From a virus, in IMG/VR virus record IMGVR_UViG_2077657010_000001, positions 34,323 to 98,322 of that record: a DNA stretch of 64,000 bases, one strand, 5' to 3'. Positions 1 to 8,459 of the stretch are shown piece by piece (position 1 is the stretch's first letter; each line of letters opens with the position of its first letter). Below the pieces are notes generated by a model. It had not been told where the DNA came from and ran no database searches. It saw only the letters and a list, made by a program, of their open reading frames with translations. The translations under genes were made by a program, and so were the position numbers.

Positions 1-66
1 ACTCGCAGTAACAATGTTATTTTTGTTACTGTTATGCGGGTCAAAATCATACGCAAATTGGGGCAT
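1..66 (-). CDS. Start of a virion-like protein, cut by the window edge
   Basis: A reverse-strand reading frame opens with ATG at 66-64 and stays open to the window edge, giving 22 residues beginning MPQFAYDFDPHNSN. A GAGG ribosome site lies a few bases upstream (about 72-77). Openings of the type 'F-YDFDPTG' are common in large-phage virion proteins as I remember them, so a structural role is possible but not proven by so short a piece. It diverges from the gene at 168, so the 67-167 gap should hold promoters for both. Confidence 0.5.
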   Translation of the reverse strand, partial: MPQFAYDFDPHNSNKNNIVTAS

Positions 67-167
67 ATGTGTTACCTCTAAATAGTTAATCTTTATACCG
101 AGTGGCCTTTCCATCCGCACCACCCGCACCTACATATTATGACATCCACATTGCTTTTGGAGTACAC

Positions 168-1406
168 ATGGCGTCTAATTATACGATTGCAGACAGGCCT
201 GCAATTGCACGAGAAAGAAAGACAAAAAACTGGGTGGAGGTGTCAATCAGCGATGTCAATATTAGTCGCCTGTTTGAACTCTACCGACCTATTTATATAC
301 CATTAGATGACTTATTTGGTAAAGAATTAACACTTAACCTTTACGACTATGAAACAAGCATTGCACGTAAAGACTACCCTATCAGTGAGTGGTTAGAACT
401 CATTGGTGATATGGCATTAACTGTCAGTGAGGGTTACCCTGAACTTCACTTCGGTAAGGTGCATTACGTTCCATCGACTTACCATATCGGGACATCGCTT
501 AAGATGGCAAAACGTGATTACGATCCTAGCCATGATGTTGCCGTTGAGGATATGGACGATTTGATTATATCCTTACCTGATATCGATCCATACCATTTAG
601 CTAAGAATGTTCTGTTCAGTGTTGATGGGTTATTTGTTCCGGCTAAATACCAAGACTACGGAGCTAGGCTGTTAAATGCTGGGGAGATGATTCGATTCGG
701 TAAGAAGATTGAATTGGGTATGCTTAACTTTGAAGATGTGGGGCAGGTTGATGTTGAACCGATTACCGCTGACATGGTAGATAAAATCGATCCTGACAAG
801 TCATGGTTTGACCGATTAATTGTCCGTACTAAACAAGACGTAACCAATAAAACAGTTGGTGTGGTGATTGGTGGGTATTTACATTTACTTGACGGTACCG
901 TTAACGTACAAGGCCCTAACACGGTTACCTTATCTTTAGGTAACTATGATTTCCTAGAACGTGTTAACCAAACAAAAGACATCTTGGATCTATCGTTCAT
1001 GGAAATGGATAACCTAGACACTATCGGGTATGTCAACCGTTTCTTGACAGAAGATAATGCACACAAATACCTCACGTCAAAATACAGCTTTTTGGTGATT
1101 ATTGATAACCCTCACTTGATGCGTGAGTCTAGCGGTATTATGAATGTAGGCAAATTGGGTACCTACCTCATCCCGGAACAACATCATCTTGGTTGGTTAA
1201 TCGATCAATATGGGCGGGGATTAGAATACTGGCCTAAATACGAATGTGGGATGTGGGCACTGTCTACCTCTCGGTTTGAGTACCAAAGCTGGATGGCTGA
1301 GACAGTAGGCTGGGAGAAACTGATTGCTTTTAATGATGCGGCAGAGCCTTACACACCACATGAGGAAGTTGCACCTGAAATGGTCACCTTTTATGCTAAG
1401 GTCTAA
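168..1406 (+). CDS. Unknown protein, probable virion component (412 aa)
   Basis: I do not recognise a family. The frame is open from a GTG at 102, but I chose ATG 168 because GGAG at 159-162 sits 5 bases upstream, while nothing resembling a ribosome site precedes the GTG. The protein is acidic and mixed alpha/beta by eye, with no signal peptide or membrane segment and few cysteines. It lies opposite a putative virion gene and is followed at once by a terminator, so it is probably a single-gene unit. Virion structure is a guess from size and setting. Confidence 0.7.
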   Translation: MASNYTIADRPAIARERKTKNWVEVSISDVNISRLFELYRPIYIPLDDLFGKELTLNLYDYETSIARKDYPISEWLELIGDMALTVSEGYPELHFGKVHYVPSTYHIGTSLKMAKRDYDPSHDVAVEDMDDLIISLPDIDPYHLAKNVLFSVDGLFVPAKYQDYGARLLNAGEMIRFGKKIELGMLNFEDVGQVDVEPITADMVDKIDPDKSWFDRLIVRTKQDVTNKTVGVVIGGYLHLLDGTVNVQGPNTVTLSLGNYDFLERVNQTKDILDLSFMEMDNLDTIGYVNRFLTEDNAHKYLTSKYSFLVIIDNPHLMRESSGIMNVGKLGTYLIPEQHHLGWLIDQYGRGLEYWPKYECGMWALSTSRFEYQSWMAETVGWEKLIAFNDAAEPYTPHEEVAPEMVTFYAKV

Positions 1407-1409
1407 TTG

Positions 1410-1432
1410 GGAGGCTACGGCCTCCTTTTTTA
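1410..1432 (+). terminator. Intrinsic terminator
   Basis: A perfect 6-bp stem GGAGGC/GCCTCC with a TACG loop is followed by a T run. It starts 3 bases after the stop codon of the preceding gene. Confidence 0.85.
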
Positions 1433-1452
1433 TTTGCCATGATTGTAAAAAA

Positions 1453-1500
1453 TTTCAGATATATATCATCGTAGTGAAGAGAGAAGACAATCCCTCTTCA
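1453..1500 (+). promoter_or_regulatory. Repeated promoter-like element with 5' dyad (copy 1)
   Basis: This 48-bp element recurs at 63496-63543 with only a 4-base spacer changed. It contains TTTCAGATATATATCAT, the spacer CGTA, then GTGA and a dyad TGAAGAG (1475-1481) / CTCTTCA (1494-1500) around a 12-nt loop that is identical in both copies. It lies 45 bp before the ATG at 1545. I read the AT-rich part as an early-type phage promoter and the dyad as a 5'-leader hairpin or operator. That role is inferred from repetition and position. Confidence 0.65.
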
Positions 1501-1544
1501 TCACGTGCATACTGCACAATGTTTTTACTATGGAGAATAAAATT

Positions 1545-2090
1545 ATGCGCAATATCACAGCGAGTCAAGCACTTCAGGTGCTTCTAGAGAAAGTCAATGC
1601 GGAAGGCATTGACTCATTACAAAACGCGCTGCAGTTCACTGTCACCAGTGAACATGACGCTGAGATTGCTATGCAAGTTGCTGATGCAATAAGCGACCGT
1701 AACGATGCTGTGCAAGATGCACAGCAGTTAAATGGTAAAGTGGTAGTTGTCCAGTTGGGCAACTATGGCGATAGCCAAGGTGCGGCCTTGGCTAAAGGCC
1801 AAGTGCTGTCCGCGATGTTTAACATGGGGGGCGGGGTGACATACCTCGTCGCCACACCGAAAGGTGTGGCTGCAGCTACACCCGTGCGGGGTGGTGGCAA
1901 TATGTACTCCACGCACTGTATGCCAGTCCCAGAGTATTCCGGTTGGATACTCCAAAACTGGGGACTTGACATAACTGATCATGAAGATGCTCTTAATGAG
2001 AGCACGCTTCTAGGTGATAACATCACCGACGATAGAGTGATGATGAAGTTAATCAAGGAAGCCTTAGAGGACTTCCTCTATGAAGGCTAA
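1545..2090 (+). CDS. Unknown protein (181 aa)
   Basis: No family recognised. ATG 1545 is preferred over an in-frame ATG at 1530 because GGAG at 1532-1535 falls inside that longer version and spaces well to 1545. The N-terminal 65 residues look helical and acidic; the middle is glycine- and valine-rich (MGGGVTYLVATPKG, about residues 92-105), suggesting a small folded beta domain. It sits between a repeated promoter-like element and a strong terminator, so it is probably a monocistronic early gene. Confidence 0.75.
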   Translation: MRNITASQALQVLLEKVNAEGIDSLQNALQFTVTSEHDAEIAMQVADAISDRNDAVQDAQQLNGKVVVVQLGNYGDSQGAALAKGQVLSAMFNMGGGVTYLVATPKGVAAATPVRGGGNMYSTHCMPVPEYSGWILQNWGLDITDHEDALNESTLLGDNITDDRVMMKLIKEALEDFLYEG

Positions 2091-2100
2091 ATAATATAAA

Positions 2101-2129
2101 AGAGGGAGCATTAGCTCTCTCTTTTTTTT
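2101..2129 (+). terminator. Intrinsic terminator, duplicated sequence
   Basis: A 9-bp stem (one G-T pair) AGAGGGAGC/GCTCTCTCT with an ATTA loop is followed by eight Ts. The same sequence recurs at 2927-2955 after the next gene. Confidence 0.85.
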
Positions 2130-2155
2130 GCGTATAATTCCTAAGGAGATTTAAC

Positions 2156-2914
2156 ATGACTACCAATATTAAAACTGAGGATCTTATTGCGTTCTCAACA
2201 CGCAACGAGTTTTACACTAACATTTACATTGGACGCCACATTGCAACCATTCGTTGTAACAGACTACCTAAAACTGCTGTGAAGGCACTAAAGCAGTGTG
2301 GTCTAATACCGCACAAGTTAATTGACTTAGATTTCAATATCGGACTGGCCATAGTGGGTGACAATTATGCCTTTGTGGATAAAGAATATCTCGACGATGA
2401 TCAATGGCGTGGTATTGTTGTCACCAAAGAGCAGCTGTGCGATGTGTTCTGTATTGATGATATAGACATGTATGTTGATCACTTAGATAGTGAGCACACT
2501 ATGAGACTGGCAACGTACGAATCAGAAGACTTTTCCAGTGCTGAACACCTCAACAGTACTGTGACCAAGGTATTCAATAACTTTAATATCATACACGCCA
2601 TGCTCAGCGGACACACCCCAGAAATGAATACTGAGGTGCTTGTTGACGTCAAAGACACAATCCTCGATAAATCCATTGCAGAAGGACACGGTCGCCTATG
2701 TTGGGGGCGTATCGTTGGACATTCCAATGATGAGGTTATTGTTCAAATCGACAATAAGCAATTCTACTGCGCTGCGGGTAACTCAGTTAACCATTTATTC
2801 GCAACGGAGTTGTACGTTAAGGATAAATGTCCAACAACCTACTATGAGGTCGGTGATGTATCCAACCATAAATCCCGCACAATGAATGCATTTCTTTCAT
2901 TGTGTAAACGTTAG
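2156..2914 (+). CDS. Unknown protein (252 aa)
   Basis: No family recognised. The ATG follows AAGGAGATTTAAC. The sequence is acidic with a well-mixed composition, no signal peptide and no membrane segment, so a soluble cytoplasmic protein is likely. It is flanked on both sides by copies of the same terminator, which suggests this gene and the one before it arose or are regulated as similar single-gene cassettes, although the two proteins do not look alike. Confidence 0.75.
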   Translation: MTTNIKTEDLIAFSTRNEFYTNIYIGRHIATIRCNRLPKTAVKALKQCGLIPHKLIDLDFNIGLAIVGDNYAFVDKEYLDDDQWRGIVVTKEQLCDVFCIDDIDMYVDHLDSEHTMRLATYESEDFSSAEHLNSTVTKVFNNFNIIHAMLSGHTPEMNTEVLVDVKDTILDKSIAEGHGRLCWGRIVGHSNDEVIVQIDNKQFYCAAGNSVNHLFATELYVKDKCPTTYYEVGDVSNHKSRTMNAFLSLCKR

Positions 2915-2926
2915 TATAAGCTATTA

Positions 2927-2956
2927 AGAGGGAGCATTAGCTCTCTCTTTTTTTTT
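2927..2956 (+). terminator. Intrinsic terminator, second copy
   Basis: The stem-loop core is the same as at 2101-2129, again with a long T run, here followed by GCC. It ends the 252-residue gene. Confidence 0.85.
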
Positions 2957-3149
2957 GCCTATTTTGTTTTCCCCTCACTCTTCTTCTCTTTCTCTTCCCC
3001 CCTTTAAAATCCCCCTTTCTCTATCTCTTCTTCTCTCTCCCCTTTCTGGTCGCCTCTCCAGTCAGGGCCCCCCACATAGGGGCCCCCTTCCCAAGGAGCG
3101 GCTCAAAGGCGTCTTCAAAAGAAGACTAAGTGCGTAAAAAAATACAGGA
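2957..3149. other. Intergenic pyrimidine tract and small palindromes
   Basis: No credible gene lies here; the only forward frame is low-complexity Ser/Leu/Pro. From about 2965 to 3055 the forward strand is almost all C and T in runs of TCTTCTCT and CCCC. It is followed by a GC palindrome (GGGCCCC ... GGGGCCC, about 3066-3087) and a perfect GTCTTC-AAAA-GAAGAC hairpin (about 3111-3126). Such a tract may form triplex DNA or act as a protein-binding or replication site; function unknown. Confidence 0.5.
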
Positions 3150-3209
3150 AGTCTTCTAATCTCCCACGTATAAGATGTGGTATATACGTGGGTAGTAGAT
3201 TAGAAGACT
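3150..3209 (-). terminator. Long two-part hairpin between converging genes
   Basis: The outer arms AGTCTTCTAATCT (3150-3162) and its complement (3197-3209) pair over 13 bp. The inner arms CCCACGTATA and TATACGTGGG (3163-3172/3183-3192) pair over 10 bp, with a TAGT bulge and a 10-nt loop. Read on the reverse strand the hairpin is followed by CCTGTATTTTTTTA, so it probably ends the reverse gene at 3221. It is much longer than the other terminators here. Confidence 0.6.
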
Positions 3210-3220
3210 CTATTTGGGTT

Positions 3221-4228
3221 TTAATGGTTACTTGATCCGTAATGAATGTAATCACATTTTATATTTTTTGCCATTAATTGGCCTGTCACTGACACATTCG
3301 ATCCAAATATTGCATCTCCTTGGACTTCACAGCCGCCTCCTGCTGATGCACCGCCGCCGCCGACTGATAGGGCGGCACATGACAAGAGTCCCGTACAAGC
3401 CGTTTTAGGGGCATTAGATGTTACCTTATCAGCATTGAATGTAATTTGCTTTCCATTGATGGTGGTGGTATCAGTCGTCGCTGTCCATGTTTTCGTTTTG
3501 AATGTCATGGATTTACTGGCTTCCACTTTAAAGTCTTTACACTTAAAGGAGATGGTATTGACTGCGGTATAATTGATACTGTCAGGGGCATAAGCATCAA
3601 TACACTTTTTATCCAACTTAAGGTAAGTGCCATTCTCATTCTTAAAGCCGATAACCGTTTCATCACTGTTCATGTACATGATGTTACCGACATTGTCTTG
3701 GAGGGTAAAGAAGCCTTCACCTGTATTGAGTTGTAAGGTGTATGAGAAAGGTTCACCGTTGGCCATGGAAGTTTTTAATGTAATGTGCTTATCATGGGTA
3801 GATAGCTCTAACCAGTATGCGTTAGAGAGGTCATCTTTGATTGGGTTATCGGGATCGGCTGACCATGCATACAGTTTGGTCTCTAATCGCTTCACATTGG
3901 AGATATTGAAATCTGTCCAAAAGTAGTTATCCGTATCCCCTAACCGCCATATCAACACATGGTCATTTCGACGCACATCTGGGGCAAGCATCGAATTAGA
4001 GTTGAGCTTTAACCATTTAGCTGGAATACTGTTGGTTCGTTTAACCTTGATGACTTCAGGTCCCTCATCCGTATCGTACTGGTCTTCCACCAAATCAACC
4101 ACATCCAATACATCCTCATCGATACTCATACGGTATTCGATAGGGAACACACGGATAGTTTTCGTGTTCCGAGGTTTATTTCTAGCAACCAACCCCCAAC
4201 TATGGAAATGTAATTGTGATAATTCCAC
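3221..4228 (-). CDS. Baseplate central spike-like protein (335 aa)
   Basis: The N-terminal ~150 residues look like the OB-fold part of tail-spike hub proteins. From about residue 195 the chain becomes a run of short T/N/K/S-rich beta strands (DTTTINGKQITFNADKV type), as in the beta-helix of T4 gp5, P2 gpV and other contractile-tail spikes. A glycine-rich segment (GGGGASAGGG) and a tip with histidines (YIHYGSSNH) close the protein; such histidines bind metal in known spike tips. The start is GTG with AAGGAG 7 bases upstream. It would sit under the tail tube and pierce the outer membrane. The fold is inferred from the repeat pattern. Confidence 0.6.
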   Translation of the reverse strand: MELSQLHFHSWGLVARNKPRNTKTIRVFPIEYRMSIDEDVLDVVDLVEDQYDTDEGPEVIKVKRTNSIPAKWLKLNSNSMLAPDVRRNDHVLIWRLGDTDNYFWTDFNISNVKRLETKLYAWSADPDNPIKDDLSNAYWLELSTHDKHITLKTSMANGEPFSYTLQLNTGEGFFTLQDNVGNIMYMNSDETVIGFKNENGTYLKLDKKCIDAYAPDSINYTAVNTISFKCKDFKVEASKSMTFKTKTWTATTDTTTINGKQITFNADKVTSNAPKTACTGLLSCAALSVGGGGASAGGGCEVQGDAIFGSNVSVTGQLMAKNIKCDYIHYGSSNH

Positions 4229-4312
4229 ACACTGCTCCTTAATTAGAATAAGTAAATAAATATTGATATCGCATTTATATGCGGACCCACTATAGGAATT
4301 ACAAGGATCAAA

Positions 4313-4447
4313 ATGAAATCTCTTGATGAGATGGCAAAAGCATTTAAGGATTTTGCCACCGGCCTGCGAAAATTACAAGTTTCCATCCAACACCGTAAGG
4401 AGAATACCTCACATGGAAATCACAGAAAAAACACACTTAAACAATAA
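4313..4447 (+). CDS. Possible small protein or leader peptide (44 aa)
   Basis: ATG 4313 follows AAGGATCAAA and opens a 44-codon frame (MKSLDEMAKAFKDFATGL...) ending at 4447, overlapping the first 35 bases of the next gene in another frame. The N-terminal half could form an amphipathic helix and the end is basic (GNHRKNTLKQ). It may be a genuine small gene translationally coupled to the next, or chance. The divergent gap before it carries a CGCAT-TTAT-ATGCG dyad. Confidence 0.35.
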   Translation: MKSLDEMAKAFKDFATGLRKLQVSIQHRKENTSHGNHRKNTLKQ

Positions 4448-4985
4448 AGCATTACGTGAATCTGCAACACTTATCACACGTTCCCCAATCAAATTAGCAC
4501 GCTTTTTGTTTGCACTTGGACAAATCCCACATAGCGGTTTTCATGTTAATGAAGCAGGCACTTCGACGGGCAATGCATTATCGTTTACCCATCAGCTTAC
4601 CAATGACGATATGTTGCATATGAGCTTTTGGCATGATGCTGCACGCGTACAAACAAAAGCCGGTGGTCTTAACTGGTTAAATGGTCAGTTATATATGGGC
4701 CATAGTCCCATTGTGTCTTTTGAATGGGATGTGTATGTGGATGTCCAAACGTTACAATACACACTGTATGGACAACTGCTGGAATTCCGGGGTACGGATA
4801 CGCATGATAAAGCAGTCCTATACTGCCAGGCGTTTCACCATTACGCTAACAAGTATATTGATGTCGGCGATGCTGTCTATGAACCCGAGCACGCGTTTCA
4901 GGTGAATGAACACTGGCATGAACTTCTAGGCAAAACTATCCCATTGACTGATGGTTTGTTAGAAGATTTAGGCGTAGTGCGCTAG
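4413..4985 (+). CDS. Unknown protein (190 aa)
   Basis: No family recognised. I place the start at ATG 4413 (MEITEKTHLNN), 10 bases after AAGGAG, rather than at the TTG of the longer open frame at 4323. The protein is rich in His, Trp and Tyr (for example MLHMSFWHDAARV and VNEHWHELL) and has no membrane segment. A strong terminator follows, so it may be transcribed with the small upstream frame only. Confidence 0.7.
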   Translation: MEITEKTHLNNKALRESATLITRSPIKLARFLFALGQIPHSGFHVNEAGTSTGNALSFTHQLTNDDMLHMSFWHDAARVQTKAGGLNWLNGQLYMGHSPIVSFEWDVYVDVQTLQYTLYGQLLEFRGTDTHDKAVLYCQAFHHYANKYIDVGDAVYEPEHAFQVNEHWHELLGKTIPLTDGLLEDLGVVR

Positions 4986-5003
4986 TCACCTCCTACAATA
5001 CAT

Positions 5004-5038
5004 GAGTGCGCCTTTGGGTGCACTCTTTATTTTTTTAT
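5004..5038 (+). terminator. Intrinsic terminator
   Basis: GAGTGCGCC-TTT-GGGTGCACTC forms a 9-bp stem, then TTTATTTTTTT. Confidence 0.8.
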
Positions 5039-5088
5039 CTGTGTCCCTTTCCTATAGTAACGAATTATACATCAAATAGGAATATACA

Positions 5089-7587
5089 ATGAGTTTGACC
5101 TTTGAGAGTATTGAACTCATCGACTTTGACCGTATGGCCTTGAATGGTATCCGCCGATTTAAGTTGACATTAGATAAGATGATCACCCTTATCCTCGGTC
5201 GTAATGGCTGTGGTAAGTCTAGTCTTCTTGAACAGTTAACGTTAATGTGTCCCGATAAAGATGACTATAGTGTAGGCGGTGGCCGTGTTATCTGGTTTGT
5301 CTATAACGGCAGACGGTACCAATCTACTTGCATGCTAAAAGGTAAGTCGTTCAAATGCACCATCAGTGATGATACTGGTCATGTCTATTGTGATAACGTA
5401 AATCCAAAAGTCTATCACCTCACTATTGAAGATATGTTTAACTTCAATCGGATTATCAGTGATATCATCACTGGACGTTATTCCATCACGTCAATGAATA
5501 CCACTGAGCGTCGTAAACTCTTCACTGCGATTACTGAGTCCGACCTCACCTATGCGTTGAAGTTTTACAATAAAGCTAAATCCAAACTTAGAGATTCAAT
5601 CGGTACAACAAAGTGGCTTAAAAAAGAAATCGGCACATTGAAAACACAAATCATCAATGATGAAGATGAAATGAAAGCCACCAAGGAACGCATCGAAACC
5701 ATCAAAGGGGAAATTGTTAAGCTTGATGAGCAGATACAATACATTACCAGTTATATCCCCACGATTAAGCTATCGCCTGAGAATGCTGAGAAACAGCTTG
5801 AATCGCTCAATGACACGATGTTGGGTATAGATATACATTATCCCACATTAGTATCTGGCGTTGAACCTGATGCGATACAGAGCGAAATAGCCCGCATTGA
5901 CGGTAGCCTTTCTCAGATGAGTGAACAGTTGGAAGATTTGGACAGTCGTATACGTACTGCAAAAGAATATGACGCGACTGACGTGGACGCATTAAAGCGT
6001 GAATTGAATATCGTCAATACCTACCTTGTAGCATGGCCAGAAAAATGTGCTCCGTTTGATAATTTGCTTAATCTAAACGAAGATACACTCAAGATGGCCA
6101 GTAACCATTATGAGAATCTAACCGGCACGCTATATAATTATATTAATGCCTTGATGCCGTACAATGATATTATCGCAGATTGTGGCCAACAGCTTGATGT
6201 CAAATTCCAAGAACGTAATAAGGTATTAGCTGAACGTGACCGTATTGGGATGCAATGTAAAATGCTGCGCGAGGAGATTGAGCAGTTAAAGTCGGTGCAA
6301 GATGTCACGTGTGATAACTGTGGTAATATATTTAAGCCGGGGCACCGTAATGTTACCGTAGAAGATCATACTGAAAAGCTAAACACATTGATCGGTTATT
6401 ATGATGATTTGGACAATCAATATAAAACATTGTCTGAAGAAGTATCACGTCTTAATGAAGCCAAGCTATGTAAAGACAAGGTATTCTCACAAATCCATGA
6501 GATGTCTAAGTACCCAGCCTACAATAAACTTCTTGTCCAGCTACATACCGACACTGAAAAGTGGACTGCATTTAACATGACAGTCATCTCATCGACTATC
6601 AACCAGTTCGGAGATGCACTCGCGTGGGCGATGCGCATCAATGACTATAAAGCGAGGGAAACCAAACTTAAAAATGATATCGAGATTGCGGTTGCGACAC
6701 AAGTTGAAGATATCGATGCGTTAACTAAAAAGTATAATCAGGCCTCTGACCATTGTAGTGAATTACAACGTAAACGTAATTTACTGGTCACTGACATGAA
6801 TACCTACACACGCTATGCAGATAACCTTAACCGTGTTAATGATATTGGTGAGAGAATACAATCTCTTAGTGAGGAATGGCAGAAGGGTCATGTTAAGCAA
6901 AACTGTGAGGCGATTATCGGTAATCTTACCGAGCAGCGTGACTCATGGTGGACGGTGTTAGCTGAGGCCAATAAACGTTTCAATGAGATGGATGGCCAAC
7001 GCAAGAAGTTGTCCATGATGGAACAGCAGTTGGAAGATTCTACTGCTTCAGTTGAGCGTTTGACTAAAATCGTTAAGGCGATGTCACCTGACGAGGGTTT
7101 GCTCTCTAAATACCTTTACCAATCCATTCGTCGCATTGTCTCACTCATGTCTGAGTTTATCTCACACATTTGGGGATATGAGATGAAAGTATTGCCTTGT
7201 GATATCGAGGATGGTGAATTGGATTATAAATTCCCCTACGTGATACCCAGCAGCGGTGTAGAGCGTAAGGATATTGCAAAATCCTCTTCTGCACAATTAG
7301 GGGTGTTTGACTTTGTATTCATTCTTGCTACTTACCGCGTAATGGGTTTAAAAGGTTATCCATTGAAAGCGGATGAGACATTGTCTGCATTTGATGATGG
7401 TCACCGTGACAGTGCTATCAATTTTATTAAGACGATTGTAGCCCGAGGCGATCATAGTCAAAGTCTTATGGTTTCTCATGATGCAGATACCCACTTTAAA
7501 CTCACTAATGCAGATAACGTTGTGATTGACCCAGAAGGTATTGTACTACCACCGGAGTATAATGTAAATGTTGAAATCGACTACTAG
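5089..7587 (+). CDS. SbcC/Rad50-type recombination ATPase (T4 gp46-like), 832 aa
   Basis: An SMC/Rad50-family ATPase that would pair with an Mre11/SbcD (gp47-like) nuclease to process DNA ends for recombination-dependent replication. The Walker A motif GRNGCGKS is at residues 37-44. Long coiled coils flank a zinc hook CDNC at 408-411. Near the C-terminus come a signature-like region (SSSAQLG, about 737-743), an acidic pair DE at 762-763 in the Walker B/D-loop region, and a switch histidine in MVSHD. The length is close to other phage gp46 proteins or somewhat longer. No gp47-like nuclease is in this window, so the partner must lie elsewhere. Confidence 0.87.
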   Translation: MSLTFESIELIDFDRMALNGIRRFKLTLDKMITLILGRNGCGKSSLLEQLTLMCPDKDDYSVGGGRVIWFVYNGRRYQSTCMLKGKSFKCTISDDTGHVYCDNVNPKVYHLTIEDMFNFNRIISDIITGRYSITSMNTTERRKLFTAITESDLTYALKFYNKAKSKLRDSIGTTKWLKKEIGTLKTQIINDEDEMKATKERIETIKGEIVKLDEQIQYITSYIPTIKLSPENAEKQLESLNDTMLGIDIHYPTLVSGVEPDAIQSEIARIDGSLSQMSEQLEDLDSRIRTAKEYDATDVDALKRELNIVNTYLVAWPEKCAPFDNLLNLNEDTLKMASNHYENLTGTLYNYINALMPYNDIIADCGQQLDVKFQERNKVLAERDRIGMQCKMLREEIEQLKSVQDVTCDNCGNIFKPGHRNVTVEDHTEKLNTLIGYYDDLDNQYKTLSEEVSRLNEAKLCKDKVFSQIHEMSKYPAYNKLLVQLHTDTEKWTAFNMTVISSTINQFGDALAWAMRINDYKARETKLKNDIEIAVATQVEDIDALTKKYNQASDHCSELQRKRNLLVTDMNTYTRYADNLNRVNDIGERIQSLSEEWQKGHVKQNCEAIIGNLTEQRDSWWTVLAEANKRFNEMDGQRKKLSMMEQQLEDSTASVERLTKIVKAMSPDEGLLSKYLYQSIRRIVSLMSEFISHIWGYEMKVLPCDIEDGELDYKFPYVIPSSGVERKDIAKSSSAQLGVFDFVFILATYRVMGLKGYPLKADETLSAFDDGHRDSAINFIKTIVARGDHSQSLMVSHDADTHFKLTNADNVVIDPEGIVLPPEYNVNVEIDY

Positions 7588-7603
7588 TCAAAGAGGGAAT
7601 AAC

Positions 7604-7999
7604 ATGATCATCGACCTGACACAAAAAGAGGTCGGTGTGCGAATTGAGGCCTCCTCACATATTGAGGAATCAGCAATAAAGCGGGAGTTTGAAACGCATA
7701 TAAATTTTGATGTTTGTAGTGCAATATACTCGGCACTTCCAGATACACTGACACCCAATACACTCTACTTGTATATCAGGGATGGGAAGTTATGTGTCAT
7801 CGTAAGTGATGAGGAGGGTTATATTGCCCATATACACGGGTCACGTGGACTACTCCGATTTATGCGTACTCGCTTTACAATTTGTACAACGAAAACCGCA
7901 GCGGTATATATAAAGGAAAAAACGAAATACTTGCAGAGTATGTTACATTGGTATAACTACGAGGTGTGGGACATTGCTAACGGTAGCATCACGGGATAA
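7604..7999 (+). CDS. Unknown protein (131 aa)
   Basis: No family recognised. ATG 7604 is preceded by AGAGGGAATAAC; a longer frame into the previous gene lacks a ribosome site. The protein is soluble with a basic C-terminal half. Its end overlaps the macro-domain gene by 26 bases, so the two are probably translated together. Confidence 0.65.
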   Translation: MIIDLTQKEVGVRIEASSHIEESAIKREFETHINFDVCSAIYSALPDTLTPNTLYLYIRDGKLCVIVSDEEGYIAHIHGSRGLLRFMRTRFTICTTKTAAVYIKEKTKYLQSMLHWYNYEVWDIANGSITG

Positions 8000-8435
8000 C
8001 TTATCTGAAAGATGTATCACAAATGCGCCTGAGCAGACTATTATCATTACGACTAACTGTGAGGGCGCTGCTGGTAGAGGGGTAGTTTTGGCTATGAGGA
8101 GTAAGTACCCTTCTGTTTATAAGAAGTATAAACGTTTATGTAAGGAGGGTATTTATCATCCCAACATGTTAGTTACTGCCGATATTGGTAACGGTAAACA
8201 ATTATTACTCTTCCCCACGAAAGTCCAATGGCGTAAGCCTTCTTATGTGGAAATGGTTTGTGACAACTTATACATACTTTTAGATAATATTGATGTCCTT
8301 AACATTGAGAGTATTGCTACGCCTAGCATGGGGATGGAGAATGGGTGGTTAAAAGGAGAGGATAAAATGCGGGTCAATGATACCATGACACGTGTGTTTG
8401 AAGAAGCCCATATACCGGTTACATGGTACCGCTAA
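7974..8435 (+). CDS. Macro-domain (ADP-ribose binding) protein, 153 aa
   Basis: Macro domains bind ADP-ribose, and several hydrolyse it from proteins or DNA. The typical landmarks are in order: TNCEGAAGRGVVLAM (residues 27-41, the N-G-GRG ribose loop), the conserved run around RSKYPSVYKKYKRLCK (42-57), LLLFPTKVQWRKPS (77-90) and IATPSMGMENGWLKGED (114-130, the second phosphate loop). This spacing resembles the TARG1/DarG-type branch, which removes ADP-ribose from DNA or acidic residues. The start is TTG 7974, with GAGGTG 7 bases upstream; no in-frame ATG exists near it. A role against DarT-like defence is inference. Confidence 0.72.
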   Translation: MLTVASRDNLSERCITNAPEQTIIITTNCEGAAGRGVVLAMRSKYPSVYKKYKRLCKEGIYHPNMLVTADIGNGKQLLLFPTKVQWRKPSYVEMVCDNLYILLDNIDVLNIESIATPSMGMENGWLKGEDKMRVNDTMTRVFEEAHIPVTWYR

Positions 8436-8459
8436 CCAATCACCATTCAGGCATATATC

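Noticed and set aside
2955-3137. 60-residue forward frame in the pyrimidine tract
   Set aside because: It is Ser/Leu/Pro low complexity caused by base composition, with no ribosome site.
4289-4303. CCACTATAGGAATT resembling the end of a T7 promoter
   Set aside because: Only a partial match at one place, and no single-subunit T7-type RNA polymerase is seen; chance likely.
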